Assembly (NCBI RefSeq): GCF_004135735.1
Contig: NZ_CP012670.1
Coordinates: 1-64,000 of the forward strand
Source: Sorangium cellulosum
GTDB lineage: Bacteria; Myxococcota_A; Polyangia; Polyangiales; Polyangiaceae
Reading direction: 5' to 3'
DNA: 64,000 nucleotides
In this document: positions 49,133 through 59,357 of the stretch, piece by piece
Layout of the letters: every line of letters begins with the position of its first letter
How positions within the stretch are numbered: position 1 is the stretch's first letter
Notes under the pieces: model-generated
What the model was told of the DNA's origin: nothing
The model's input: only the letters and a program-made list of their open reading frames with translations
Database searches by the model: none
Program-made: the position numbers and the translations under genes

Positions 49133-50131
49133 GTGCTGTCGCCCGACGTTCGCTTCGAGGGGTTCACCGCCACCGACTGGGTCCGCGTGCTGTCGCTGTT
49201 CCGGCCCCGGCGCGCGGGCGGCGACGAGCGTGACACCGACAGGCCGCGCGGCGGCGTCGTCGCGGTCCACGCGGGCGGCAAGCTGAAGAAGCTCGTGCAC
49301 ACGGACGCCGGCCGGCTCCGGATCGACGACGCGCAGCGCGCCTCCCCGCTCTCCGCGGAGGAGCTCGCCGCGCGCCACCACGCGAGCTGGGCCGCGGTGA
49401 TCGAGGCGGGCACCCTCGAGGCCATCATGGAGCGCTTCGGGGCGCGCGTGCGGCGCGGCGACGACCTCATCGCCCAGTCGCTCCTCTTGCTGCAGCTCGC
49501 GCGCGAGGAGCACCTCGCCGGCAAGATCGAGCTCTGGCCGGCGCGGCTGCGCGGCGTGCCGATGCCGTCGCAGGGCGTCGTGCGGGGCACGCTGGACTCG
49601 CTGGCCGGGGTCGGCAAGACGATGGTGATCGGCCTGTTCGAGGGCGGGGAGCTCTGGACGAGCGTCGCGCTCCGCCGCGACGCGCGCGGGATCAACCTGA
49701 TCCTCGGGCCGGACGAGGTGCGCAAGGACATGGGGCTGCTCGCCGGCGACTGGCGCCGCGACTACCGGCACCTGTCGCGCGCCATCGAGGAGCGGGCAGG
49801 GGAGCTGTCGCTGGGCTGCTTCGCCGAGGCGGAGACCATCCGGCAGCTCGAGGTCGATCCGCGGCCGGGCGCCTGGGCGCGGGCCGTGGCCGTGCGGGAC
49901 GTGATCCTCGCGCCGGTGCCGGCCGCCCTCGCCATCCCGCTCGGGATCGACGCGGGGCGCGCGGCGCTCAGCGCCCTCCGCGCGATCGCCGAGCGGATCG
50001 ATCCGATGGGGATCGTGGCGCCCGCGGTGCGGGCGGTGCTCGAGCGGGCCGGGACCGACAGCGAGATGGCCGCGATGCTGCCGTTCCACCCGCTGGAGCT
50101 CCTCCGCAAGCTGATCAGCCGCGACCGCTGA
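49133..50131 (+). CDS. Hypothetical protein, second gene downstream of rpoN
   Basis: The 332-residue protein has no family that I recognise. The first half has VVAVHAGGKLKKLVHTDAGR and helical ARHHASWAAVIEAGTLEAIMERFGA. The second half has GLFEGGELWTSVALRRDARGINLILGPDEV and ends in a hydrophobic, possibly membrane-associated region (PVPAALAIPLGIDAG). The GTG at 49133 is the first start after the preceding gene in a frame with coding character. It lies 65 bp downstream of the first hypothetical gene, on the same strand, and may complete a three-gene operon with rpoN. Confidence 0.6.
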   Translation: MLSPDVRFEGFTATDWVRVLSLFRPRRAGGDERDTDRPRGGVVAVHAGGKLKKLVHTDAGRLRIDDAQRASPLSAEELAARHHASWAAVIEAGTLEAIMERFGARVRRGDDLIAQSLLLLQLAREEHLAGKIELWPARLRGVPMPSQGVVRGTLDSLAGVGKTMVIGLFEGGELWTSVALRRDARGINLILGPDEVRKDMGLLAGDWRRDYRHLSRAIEERAGELSLGCFAEAETIRQLEVDPRPGAWARAVAVRDVILAPVPAALAIPLGIDAGRAALSALRAIAERIDPMGIVAPAVRAVLERAGTDSEMAAMLPFHPLELLRKLISRDR

Positions 50132-50149
50132 CCCGGCGCGGCGCGGCGC

Positions 50150-51412
50150 TCACGGGTGCGAGATGCTCGAGTCGCCGCCCTGGACCGGGGGCGCGAGCTG
50201 GAAGCGGCGCTCCTCGCACGCGTACGCCGTCGGGGTGAGCTCGATGACGGTGTGCAGCGGGATCGACAGCGTCGGGCACGAGGGCGCCGGGCGGTCGACG
50301 AGGTAGGCGTACAGCGCGCGCAGCACCGCCTGGTGGCCGATCACGAGCACCGGCGAGCGCTGCCGCTCGAGCTGGATGATCAGCGGATCGAGCCGCTGGA
50401 TGACGTCCTCGTACGACTCGCCGCGCGGGTAGCGGTAGCGGAACTTGTCGGCCGCGCGCGCGTGGAAGACCTCGGGCATCTGCTGGCGGATCTGCTCGTA
50501 GGTCATGCCCTCGCAGACGCCCGCGTCGATCTCGTCGAGGGCGCGCCAGGCGACGTGGCTCTGCGTGATCGGGCGCGCGGTCTGGATCGTGCGGCGCAGG
50601 GTGCTCGTCCAGACGCTGACGTTCTCGTCGCCGGCCCGCTCGCGGATGAAGGCGGCGAGGTTCCTCGCGTACTCCTCGCCGAGCGCGCTGAGGTCCGAGT
50701 CGCCGCCGAGCAGGCCCTTCTCGTTGAACACGCTCTCGCCGTGGCGGGTGAGCCAGATCGGGTGCGGCGTGAGGTGCATGTTCATCAGGAGCGGGACGAG
50801 CCGCGCCGGCAGGTAGCCGTGGATGCGGTTCAGCACGACCTGGCGCCCGACGTCGATGATCTTGATGTAGCTCTTCTCGGGCTCGCCGAGCGGCTCGTAT
50901 GCGCGCGCGTAGTGCGCGATGCGCGCGCGGAAATCGCGCAGCGCCTCCTCCGGGTCGACCCCCTGGTAGTCCGGCGAGCGGAGCTTCGTCTCGCGGACGT
51001 TGGTCTCGATGATCGACTCGTCGTTGCAGATCGACTCGATGAAGACGACCGGGAAGCCGTGCTCCTTGCAGCGATCCATGACGAGGTTGCGGCGGGCGCG
51101 GGTGCTGTTCGTGGCGTCGTAGATCGCCACCTCGCCGCCCGAGCTGAGCCAGCCGATGAGGTCGTCGAGCGCCGTCATCGCCATGCCGAGCAGCGCCCTC
51201 CGGCCCTCGGTGTTGTCGGGATCGAAGAACTGGTGCGGCTGCGCGGTGCCGAGGTGCGCCCGGCGGTAGTTGCCGACGTTGAAGAGCCGCGTGGGGTGGC
51301 CGAGCCACGAGAGGTACCGCGCGATCTTGCGGGCGATGGAGGTCTTGCCCCGCGCAGGGAGGCCCACCATGGCGAGGACGATCGGCGACGAGTCGCGCGC
51401 GAGCGAGACCAT
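50150..51412 (-). CDS. 6-phosphofructo-2-kinase / fructose-2,6-bisphosphatase-like bifunctional enzyme
   Basis: The 420-residue protein has the architecture of the eukaryotic PFKFB enzyme. The N-terminal kinase has P-loop GLPARGKT, and RLFNVGNYRR and FFDPDNTEGRR match PFK-2. The C-terminal histidine-phosphatase has LTRHGESVFN, with WTSTLRRTIQTA and the second-histidine region VLVIGHQAVLRALYAYL. The linker KIIDVGRQVVLNRIHGYL is also PFKFB-like. In eukaryotes it makes and degrades fructose-2,6-bisphosphate, a glycolysis switch. Whether a bacterial PFK responds here is unknown. pgeF lies 9 bp upstream on the same strand. Confidence 0.9.
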   Translation of the reverse strand: MVSLARDSSPIVLAMVGLPARGKTSIARKIARYLSWLGHPTRLFNVGNYRRAHLGTAQPHQFFDPDNTEGRRALLGMAMTALDDLIGWLSSGGEVAIYDATNSTRARRNLVMDRCKEHGFPVVFIESICNDESIIETNVRETKLRSPDYQGVDPEEALRDFRARIAHYARAYEPLGEPEKSYIKIIDVGRQVVLNRIHGYLPARLVPLLMNMHLTPHPIWLTRHGESVFNEKGLLGGDSDLSALGEEYARNLAAFIRERAGDENVSVWTSTLRRTIQTARPITQSHVAWRALDEIDAGVCEGMTYEQIRQQMPEVFHARAADKFRYRYPRGESYEDVIQRLDPLIIQLERQRSPVLVIGHQAVLRALYAYLVDRPAPSCPTLSIPLHTVIELTPTAYACEERRFQLAPPVQGGDSSISHP

Positions 51413-51421
51413 GAGAACGTT

Positions 51422-52225
51422 CTAGCCGATGGCGGTACGGCCGGCGACGATCGCCGAGAGCAGCCGGCCGCTCCGCTGTCCGTCTCGCCGGTACGAGAAG
51501 AAGCGGGCGGGGTCGCACGCTGTGCACCCCCGGACGTCATCCACCGACGCGGCGTCGAGGCCGGCCTCGGCGAGCTGGGCCTTGAGGATGCGCCGGAGGT
51601 CGACGCGCGGGCGCGCGCCGGGCGCGCCGCGGAGGACGGCGGCCTCGCCGGCGCCGGAGCACGCGGAGAGCTCGGCGGCGACGTCGTCGCCGACCTCGAA
51701 GCAGCAGGCCTCGATGTGCGGGCCGATCGCCGCGATGAGCTCCGCGCCGGGGCCGGCGAGCGACCTGAGCGCGCGGGCCGCCTCGACGACGACCCGGAGG
51801 ACGGTGCCGCGCCAGCCGCTGTGGGCCGCGGCGACCGCGCCGCTCCGGCGATCGGCCAGGAAGACCGGGGCGCAGTCGGCGCTGCGGACGCCGCACCCGA
51901 CGCCGGGCGTGCCCGACAGCGTGATGTCGCCGACCTCGTGGACCACGGCGTCGCGATCCTCGTCGCCCTGGAGCGCCCGCGACGCGACGCCGTGGACCTG
52001 GCTGAGGAAATAGATCCGCGCCGCCGGGATCCCGAGGCGCCGCGCGGCGCGCTCCAGGTTCTCTCGGACCGCGGCGGGGTCGTCGCCGACGGAGGCGGCG
52101 AAGCTCAGCGTGTCCCACGGAGGGGCGCTGACGCCGCCGCGCCGGGTGAAGAAGGCGTGGGAGAAGCCGGAGGCGGCGAGGAGCGGGCTCGTGAGCGCCT
52201 CGGCCCCCTGCGTGGCATCGTGCAT
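51422..52225 (-). CDS. pgeF: Peptidoglycan editing factor PgeF (multicopper polyphenol oxidase-like)
   Basis: The 267-residue protein belongs to the YfiH/PgeF family. Members have been reported as a peptidoglycan editing factor, a copper-dependent laccase-like oxidase, and a purine nucleosidase. The metal ligands are visible as SQVHG, SADCAPVF and AAHSGWRGT. The conserved IGPHIEACCFEVGDDV follows. The ATG at 52225 is favoured by AGGAAG nine bases upstream; ATG at 52282 is the alternative. It is co-directional with the PFKFB-like gene. Confidence 0.92.
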   Translation of the reverse strand: MHDATQGAEALTSPLLAASGFSHAFFTRRGGVSAPPWDTLSFAASVGDDPAAVRENLERAARRLGIPAARIYFLSQVHGVASRALQGDEDRDAVVHEVGDITLSGTPGVGCGVRSADCAPVFLADRRSGAVAAAHSGWRGTVLRVVVEAARALRSLAGPGAELIAAIGPHIEACCFEVGDDVAAELSACSGAGEAAVLRGAPGARPRVDLRRILKAQLAEAGLDAASVDDVRGCTACDPARFFSYRRDGQRSGRLLSAIVAGRTAIG

Positions 52226-52324
52226 TTTTGCGGTCTTCCTGGCGGTCACGGCGGGATCCGATGCGTCGGCTGCTTCGGTCATAGACGATACGGGTGAGTT
52301 ACGTGGTATTTTCCGGCTCCACGC

Positions 52325-53533
<1,209 letters not shown>

Positions 53534-53654
53534 TCGCCGCCGGAGGCGCGGCCGCATCGAGGCGAGCCGCCGCGGGCGTGCTAGCGTCGCCGCTCCGGCG
53601 CGCGGGGCGCTCTGGATGCGCGTCGCATGCACGAGCGTTCACGGGGACGGCATC

Positions 53655-56486
53655 ATGGCCTCGGAGCAATCAGGCAATCCTGGAGGAAACGACAACGATC
53701 CGGCCGGGGAGGCTGGACCGCCGCGCGCGGAAGCCGAGCTGCCGTACGGGGCGGATGAGCTGCCGTACGCGCAGACCGAGCGACCGGCGCGGCAATCCAG
53801 CCCGGCGCGGGGCGCGAACCCGCCCGCGCTGGGGAGCGCGCCGCCGCGGGCGGGGAGCGCGCCGCCGCGGTTCGAGAGCGCGCCGCCGCGGGCGGGGAGC
53901 GCGCCGCGGCTCGCGAGCGCGCCGCCGCCGCCGCCGCCGCCGCCGGACGGCATGCCCGCGCAGGGCAAGGGCGCCCGGGTCGCGACCTGGGCGAAGCGCG
54001 TCGGCATCGCGCTCGCGGCGCTCCTCGCCCTCGCCGCCGCCACGGTCGTGCTCGTCATCCGGCACTACGAGGCCGATCTCCCCTCGACCCACGAGCTCAA
54101 GAACTACCGGCCCCCGCAGGTCACGCGCATCCTCGCGCGCGACGGGACGCGCCTCGGCGAGATCTTCACGGAGCGGCGCACCGTGGTGCGCCTCGAGGAG
54201 ATCCCGAGCCAGATGAAGCTCGCCGCGCTCGCCGCCGAGGACGCGGGCTTCTACGAGCACGCGGGGCTCAACTACCTCGGCATGCTCCGCGCGCTCGCGG
54301 TGAACCTCCGCTCGACGCAGACCCGGCAGGGGGCGAGCACGATCACGCAGCAGGTCATCAAGAACGTCCTGCTCACGCCGGACCGGACGTTCGACCGCAA
54401 GATGCGCGAGATCATCCTGGCCAGGAGGATCGAGCAGGAGCTCACGAAGGACGAGATCCTGGAGCTCTACCTCAACAAGATCTACTTCGGTCACGGCCGC
54501 TACGGCGTGGAGGAGGCGAGCCGCTACTACTTCGGCAAGAGCGTGCGCGACGTGACGCTCGCCGAGGCGGCGATGCTCGCCGCCGTCGTGAAGGGGCCCA
54601 GGTACTCGCCGCGGGTGAACCTCGAGCGCGCGACGGCGCGGCGGGCGCTCGTGCTCGATCAGATGCTCAGGAAGGGCTTCGCCGACGAGGTCCAGGTCGA
54701 GCAGGCGAAGCGGGAGCCGGTGGTGCTCGCCATCGAGACCGAGTCGCTCGCGGAGCTCGCTCCCGAGGCGGTCGCCGAGGCGCAGCGCGTCCTGCGGAGG
54801 CTCGTCGGGCCCGCCGCGCAGCAGGGCGGCTACACGATCACGACCACGATCGATCCGGCGCTCCAGGCGGCGGCGCGCGCGGCCGTCCGCAAGAACCTCG
54901 ACGCGTACGCGAAGCGGCACAAGCTGCTCGGGCCGCTCGCGAAGGGCAGGAAGGAGCCGCCGCCGTTCGAGGGGACGCCCGCCGGCCACAAGGTCTTCCG
55001 CGGCGTCGTCACGGGCGCGGACGACGCCCGCGGGACGCTCTCCGTGCGCGTCGGCACGCTGGACGGCACCGTCGCGCTCCGCGGCGCGCAGCGGTACAAC
55101 CCGAAGGGGCTCGCGCCGAGCAAGTTCGCCGACGTGGACAAGGTGGTGCGCGTCAGCCTGCTCCGCCCCCCGCCGGAGCCGGCCGCCGACGCGCCCTCGC
55201 CCGGCGAGGAGGACGACGAGGACGCCGCCGAGGCGAAGCGCGCCGCGTCGGCGAAGCCCGAGGCGCCGGTGCCGCTGCGGCTCGAGATCGGGCCCGAGGG
55301 GGCGCTCGTCGCCATCGACGTGCGGACGCGCGAGATCGTCGCCCTCGTCGGCAGCTACGAGGCGGTGCGCGGCGGGCTCGACCGCGCGACGTTCGCGCGG
55401 CGGCAGCCGGGGTCGACGTTCAAGGCGCTCGTCTACGGGTACGGGATCCACGCGCGCACGCTGACGCCGGCGACGCTCCTCGACACCAACCCCCAGGCCA
55501 TCGACGGGTACAAGCCGCAGAACCACGACGAGCGCGAGGGGAAATCGCCGGCGCGGCTGCGCGAGGCGGTGGCGCACAGCGTGAACGTCGCCGCGGTGTC
55601 GGCGCTGTCGCGCGTCGGCGCGTCGAACGTCGTCGCCTTCGCCAGCGCGCTCGGCATCCAGTCGAAGCTCGGCGCGGACCTGTCGCTCGCGCTCGGCGCC
55701 TACGAGGTCACGCCGCGCGAGATGGCGGCCGCGTACGCGAGCATCGCCGCGGGCGGCGTCCACGAGCAGCCCGTCCTGATCACGAAGATCGTGGGCCCCG
55801 ACGGCGCGGAGATCCCGCTCCCGCCGCGGCCCCCCGCCCACCGCGTGATGGAGGAGCCGGAGGCCTACGTGCTCACGAGCCTGCTGACGTCCGTCGTGCA
55901 GCGCGGGACCGCCAAGGCGGCGCGCTCGCTCGGGCGGCCGATCGCCGGCAAGACGGGGACGACGAACCAGGCGAAGGACGCGTGGTTCGTCGGCTACTCG
56001 ACGGACATCGCCTGCGCGGTGTGGACGGGCTACGACGACGCGGCGCCGCTCGGCAGAGGCGAGGCGGGGGCCACGGCGGCGCTGCCGGCGTTCGTGGATT
56101 TCATGAAGCAGGCGCACGCGGAGCGCCCAGTGGCCGACTTCCCGGTGCCGAGCGGCGTCGTGCGCGTGAAGATCGATCCGCAGACGGGCCTGCTCGCGCG
56201 CGAGGGGCAGGAGGACGCGATCGAGGAGGTGTTCGTCGCCGGGACCGAGCCGTCCGAGGAGGCGCCGGTCCCCGAGGCGGACGCGGGCGCGGAGGGGGCC
56301 GGCGGCGGGACCCCGGGAGAGCTGGAGGGCGTGCTGCCGGCGCCGGGCGAGGGGCTGCCGCCGGCCGAGCCGGGGATGTCGCCCGCGCCGGCCGAGCCAG
56401 GGACGTCGCCCGCGCCGGCCGAGCCGGAGCACGCGCCGGAGCCGGGGCCGCTGCCGGTCGGCGAGCCGGAGCCGCCGCCGTTCTGA
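53655..56486 (+). CDS. Class A penicillin-binding protein (PBP1A-type)
   Basis: The 943-residue bifunctional enzyme polymerises and cross-links peptidoglycan in the periplasm. A cytoplasmic Pro/Ala/Ser-rich tail (1-120) contains 7-residue repeats (GSAPPR-type, 53831-53925). A membrane anchor (VGIALAALLALAAATVVLVI) follows. The GT51 domain has AEDAGFYEHAG and RQGASTITQQVIKN. The transpeptidase has SxxK in PGSTFKAL, SxN in AHSVNVAA and KTGT in AGKTGTTN. The C-terminus is Pro-rich (EPGTSPAPAEPEHAP). The ATG at 53655 is chosen; an in-frame ATG at 53616 would add 13 residues. Confidence 0.95.
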   Translation: MASEQSGNPGGNDNDPAGEAGPPRAEAELPYGADELPYAQTERPARQSSPARGANPPALGSAPPRAGSAPPRFESAPPRAGSAPRLASAPPPPPPPPDGMPAQGKGARVATWAKRVGIALAALLALAAATVVLVIRHYEADLPSTHELKNYRPPQVTRILARDGTRLGEIFTERRTVVRLEEIPSQMKLAALAAEDAGFYEHAGLNYLGMLRALAVNLRSTQTRQGASTITQQVIKNVLLTPDRTFDRKMREIILARRIEQELTKDEILELYLNKIYFGHGRYGVEEASRYYFGKSVRDVTLAEAAMLAAVVKGPRYSPRVNLERATARRALVLDQMLRKGFADEVQVEQAKREPVVLAIETESLAELAPEAVAEAQRVLRRLVGPAAQQGGYTITTTIDPALQAAARAAVRKNLDAYAKRHKLLGPLAKGRKEPPPFEGTPAGHKVFRGVVTGADDARGTLSVRVGTLDGTVALRGAQRYNPKGLAPSKFADVDKVVRVSLLRPPPEPAADAPSPGEEDDEDAAEAKRAASAKPEAPVPLRLEIGPEGALVAIDVRTREIVALVGSYEAVRGGLDRATFARRQPGSTFKALVYGYGIHARTLTPATLLDTNPQAIDGYKPQNHDEREGKSPARLREAVAHSVNVAAVSALSRVGASNVVAFASALGIQSKLGADLSLALGAYEVTPREMAAAYASIAAGGVHEQPVLITKIVGPDGAEIPLPPRPPAHRVMEEPEAYVLTSLLTSVVQRGTAKAARSLGRPIAGKTGTTNQAKDAWFVGYSTDIACAVWTGYDDAAPLGRGEAGATAALPAFVDFMKQAHAERPVADFPVPSGVVRVKIDPQTGLLAREGQEDAIEEVFVAGTEPSEEAPVPEADAGAEGAGGGTPGELEGVLPAPGEGLPPAEPGMSPAPAEPGTSPAPAEPEHAPEPGPLPVGEPEPPPF

Positions 56487-56682
56487 GCGGCGTGCGAGGT
56501 CGGATGACCCGTCGGGGCGCCGAGCCATCGACGGCGGTGCCCCGGTCGAGGGAGGCGATCTCGCCGAACGAGGAGGAAAGGACGACCGCCGCATTTTTCC
56601 TGTCCGGAATGCGGGGCGCTCGCCGTCTCGCCCCTGGAGACGGCCGGGCAGGGGCCCGCCGGCTTCCGAGAGGAGCTGCCTC

Positions 56683-57360
56683 ATGAAACTTTACATTGTT
56701 CCGGGATCGCCCAACTGCCGCAAGGTCCAGGCCGTCGTCCACGAGCTGCCGGTGCCCGTCGAGACGGTCATCGTCGATTTCGCCGCGGGCGCGCACAAGA
56801 GCCGGGATTACCTCGCGATCAACCCGAACGGCCTCGTTCCGAGCCTCGTGGACGGAGATTTGCGTCTCTGGGAGTCCAACGCGATCATGCAGTATCTTGC
56901 GGATGCGCATGACGCGATTTCGCTGTTTCCCCGCGATCCCAGGCGGCGCATCGACGTGGTCCGCTGGCAGTGCTGGGAGCTATCGCACTTCGGGCGAGCC
57001 CTCGGCGTGGTGCTGTTCGAGCGGTTGTTCAAGCCGCTCATGGGGGGGCAGCCCGACGAGGCGCTCGCCCAGCGCGCCTTGGAGCAGCTCCAGCCGTACG
57101 CGGCGCTGCTCGACGCGCACGTGAAGGAGCGCGCGTTCGTGGCCGGGGACGCGGTGACGCTCGCCGATTACTCGCTCGGGTGCCAGCTGCCGATGGCCGC
57201 CCTCGGCCGTATCAATCTGGCGCCGTACCCGAACCTCCGCGCGTGGCTCGCCCGGCTCGACGAGCGGGAAGCGTGGCGCGCGACCGCGATGCCGGCTGCG
57301 ATGGCGCAGGCGATCGAGCAGGCGACGGCGGCGCATCGCTCAGGGGATGGCGGATCGTGA
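56683..57360 (+). CDS. Glutathione S-transferase family protein
   Basis: The 225-residue protein has an N-terminal thioredoxin-like domain with GSPNCRKVQAV, INPNGLVPSLVDGDLRLWESNAIMQYLA (glutathione-binding region) and an all-helical C-terminal domain with VAGDAVTLADYSLGCQL. It probably acts on electrophiles or peroxides in the cytoplasm. GAGAGGAG precedes the ATG. It is the first gene of a tightly packed operon ending in an ECF42-type sigma factor. Confidence 0.9.
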   Translation: MKLYIVPGSPNCRKVQAVVHELPVPVETVIVDFAAGAHKSRDYLAINPNGLVPSLVDGDLRLWESNAIMQYLADAHDAISLFPRDPRRRIDVVRWQCWELSHFGRALGVVLFERLFKPLMGGQPDEALAQRALEQLQPYAALLDAHVKERAFVAGDAVTLADYSLGCQLPMAALGRINLAPYPNLRAWLARLDEREAWRATAMPAAMAQAIEQATAAHRSGDGGS

Positions 57361-57683
57361 CGACGACGGACGGAGCCGAGCTCTTCTCGCGGCTCACCGA
57401 GCGATGGGCTCTCGAGCCGGGCGTCGCGCGCAGCACGATGATGGGCTTCCCGTGTCTCCGCGCGAAGGGCCGGTTCTTCGCGTCGATCGACCGCGACGGG
57501 AGGCACCTCGTCATCAAGCTCCCGGCGGCGCGCGTCGCCGCGGCGATCGCCGCCGGCGAGGGGTCGGTGTTCGCGCCCAACGGGCGGGTCTTTCGTGAGT
57601 GGCTCGCGGTGCCGCTCGAGCACGCCGGGCGGTGGGAATCGTACCTGCAGGCGTCGTACGCGTTCGTGCAAGGAGATCCTTGA
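57357..57683 (+). CDS. MmcQ/YjbR-like small protein
   Basis: The 108-residue protein has a compact alpha/beta pattern: TMMGFPCLRAKGRFFASI, then HLVIKLPAARVAAAI and NGRVFREWLAVPLE. This resembles MmcQ/YjbR and TfoX-N-like folds, of unclear function. The GTG start overlaps the GST stop by four bases (GTGA), so it is translationally coupled. Confidence 0.75.
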   Translation: MTTTDGAELFSRLTERWALEPGVARSTMMGFPCLRAKGRFFASIDRDGRHLVIKLPAARVAAAIAAGEGSVFAPNGRVFREWLAVPLEHAGRWESYLQASYAFVQGDP

Positions 57684-58036
57684 TGATCTATGCCCTGCTG
57701 ATCCACAGCGCGCGCCCCGAGGGCGATCCGCTCCCCGCGGCGGACGAGCGCGCTCTCCTTAGCCGTCACCGCGCCCTCCAGAAAGAGGCAGGCGCGCGCG
57801 CCGAGCTGCTCGCCGTGGCGAGGCTCGACGGGCGAGACAAGGCTCGTACGGTGCGCGTGCAGGGGGCGACCGCGGTGGTCACCGATGGACCCTACATGGA
57901 GACCAAGGAGTGGCTCGTTGGCTTTTATCTGATCGAGTGCGCCGATGAGACCATCGCCGCGGCCAGGGCGCGGCAGATCTGCCCAGCGGATGGATCCGTG
58001 GAGATCCGGCCTGTCAACTGGCAGCGCACGACATAA
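57683..58036 (+). CDS. YCII/DGPF-domain protein
   Basis: The 117-residue protein has the YCII-related fold with the DGPF signature in VVTDGPYMETKEWLVGFYLIE, near residue 72 (DGPY here). DGPF proteins are typically encoded beside ECF42 sigma factors and are thought to sense or control them. The ATG overlaps the previous stop (TGATG), indicating coupling. The sigma gene starts two bases after its stop. Confidence 0.9.
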   Translation: MIYALLIHSARPEGDPLPAADERALLSRHRALQKEAGARAELLAVARLDGRDKARTVRVQGATAVVTDGPYMETKEWLVGFYLIECADETIAAARARQICPADGSVEIRPVNWQRTT

Positions 58037-58038
58037 AC

Positions 58039-59286
58039 GTGGCCGATGTCGCCCTGCTGCTCCGCCGCGCGTACGCGCCCGTGCTCGCGCGGCTGCTGCG
58101 CAACACGCGGGATCTACACGCGGCGGAGGACGCGGTGCAGGAGGCCGTCGCCAGGGCCCTCGCGGCGTGGCCAGAGCGGGGCGTCCCCGACGCGCCTGAG
58201 GCGTGGCTCGTGCGTGTCGCCATGAATCTCCACCGAGACGGCCTGCGGCGACGCCGGGGGGAGCAGCGGAACGAGGCCGCGCTCGTGGCGCTCGCGGCGC
58301 GGTGTCCCTGGTCAGAGGCGCTGCTCTCGGCGCCGGACGCCGCGCGCTGGCCGGACGACGTCCTGCGCCTCGTCGTCACCTGCTGCGATCCCGTGCTCGG
58401 CCTCGAGGAGCGGGCGGCGCTCGCGCTGTCGACGGTCGCGGCGCTCTCCACGGAGGAGATCGCGCGCGCGTTCCTGATCAACGCCCAGGCCATGGAGCGC
58501 CGGTTGACCCGGGCGCGCGAGAGGCTCCGGGAGCGCCGCAAGCAGTACGAAGTGCCGCGGCTCGAGGAAGCGCCGGAGCGGCTTCACGCCGTGCTCGCGG
58601 TCATCCACCTCGTCTTCAACGAGGGATACTGGTCCCGCAGCGACGAGGCGCCGATACGCCATGGCCTCACGCGGCTGTCGATGCACCTGGCGCGGGCGCT
58701 CGATGCAACGCTGCCTCGGGTGCCGGAGGTGCAGGGCCTGCTGTCGCTCCTGCTCCTGCACGCGGCGCGCATGCCGGCTCGCACGGACGAGGGAGGGCGG
58801 CCCCTCAGCCTCGATCATCAGGACCGCTCGAAATGGGATAGCGCCACGATCGACGAGGCCTGCGCGCTGCTGCGAGAGGCGCTCGAGAGGGGGCGCCCCG
58901 GCCCCTACCAGATCGAGGCCGCGATCGCGGCGGTCCACTGCTCGGCGCCGCGTGCCGAGGACACCGACTGGCCCCAGATCGCGATCCTCTACGAGTCGCT
59001 CGAGCAGCACCGCCCGGGCCCGATCGTGCGCGTGAACCGCGCGTTCGCGGTCGCTCGGGCGCTGGGCGCCGCGGAGGGGCTGAAGCTACTCGCGACGGCC
59101 GTCGATCACCCGGCGCTGGCGCGTTACCCCTATGCCCACCTCGTCCACGGCATCCTGCTCCAAGAGACGGGGAGGGGGGAGCTGGCGCTGGCGGCTCTCG
59201 AGCGAGCCCGCGATTGCGCGACCAACGCCGCCGAGCGCACGCAGATCGAGCAGCGCATCGACGCGCTCCGGCCGCGAGCCCGGTGA
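58039..59286 (+). CDS. ECF42-type RNA polymerase sigma factor
   Basis: The 415-residue protein has sigma region 2 (DLHAAEDAVQEAVARALAAWP) and region 4 (LALSTVAALSTEEIARAFLINAQAMERRLTRAR). A long C-terminal extension (about 170-415) contains VFNEGYWS and helical repeats ending in HLVHGILLQETGRGELALAALERA. This is the ECF42 layout, in which the extension is needed for activity and the partner is a DGPF protein, present immediately upstream. The GTG start follows the DGPF stop by two bases. No anti-sigma gene is seen. Confidence 0.92.
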   Translation: MADVALLLRRAYAPVLARLLRNTRDLHAAEDAVQEAVARALAAWPERGVPDAPEAWLVRVAMNLHRDGLRRRRGEQRNEAALVALAARCPWSEALLSAPDAARWPDDVLRLVVTCCDPVLGLEERAALALSTVAALSTEEIARAFLINAQAMERRLTRARERLRERRKQYEVPRLEEAPERLHAVLAVIHLVFNEGYWSRSDEAPIRHGLTRLSMHLARALDATLPRVPEVQGLLSLLLLHAARMPARTDEGGRPLSLDHQDRSKWDSATIDEACALLREALERGRPGPYQIEAAIAAVHCSAPRAEDTDWPQIAILYESLEQHRPGPIVRVNRAFAVARALGAAEGLKLLATAVDHPALARYPYAHLVHGILLQETGRGELALAALERARDCATNAAERTQIEQRIDALRPRAR

Positions 59287-59357
59287 GCGGCCGCGCGAGC
59301 GTCGCACGATGATCATCCAGGATGGACGCCCAGCCCGCCAAGGCCGCCGCCGCGGCG

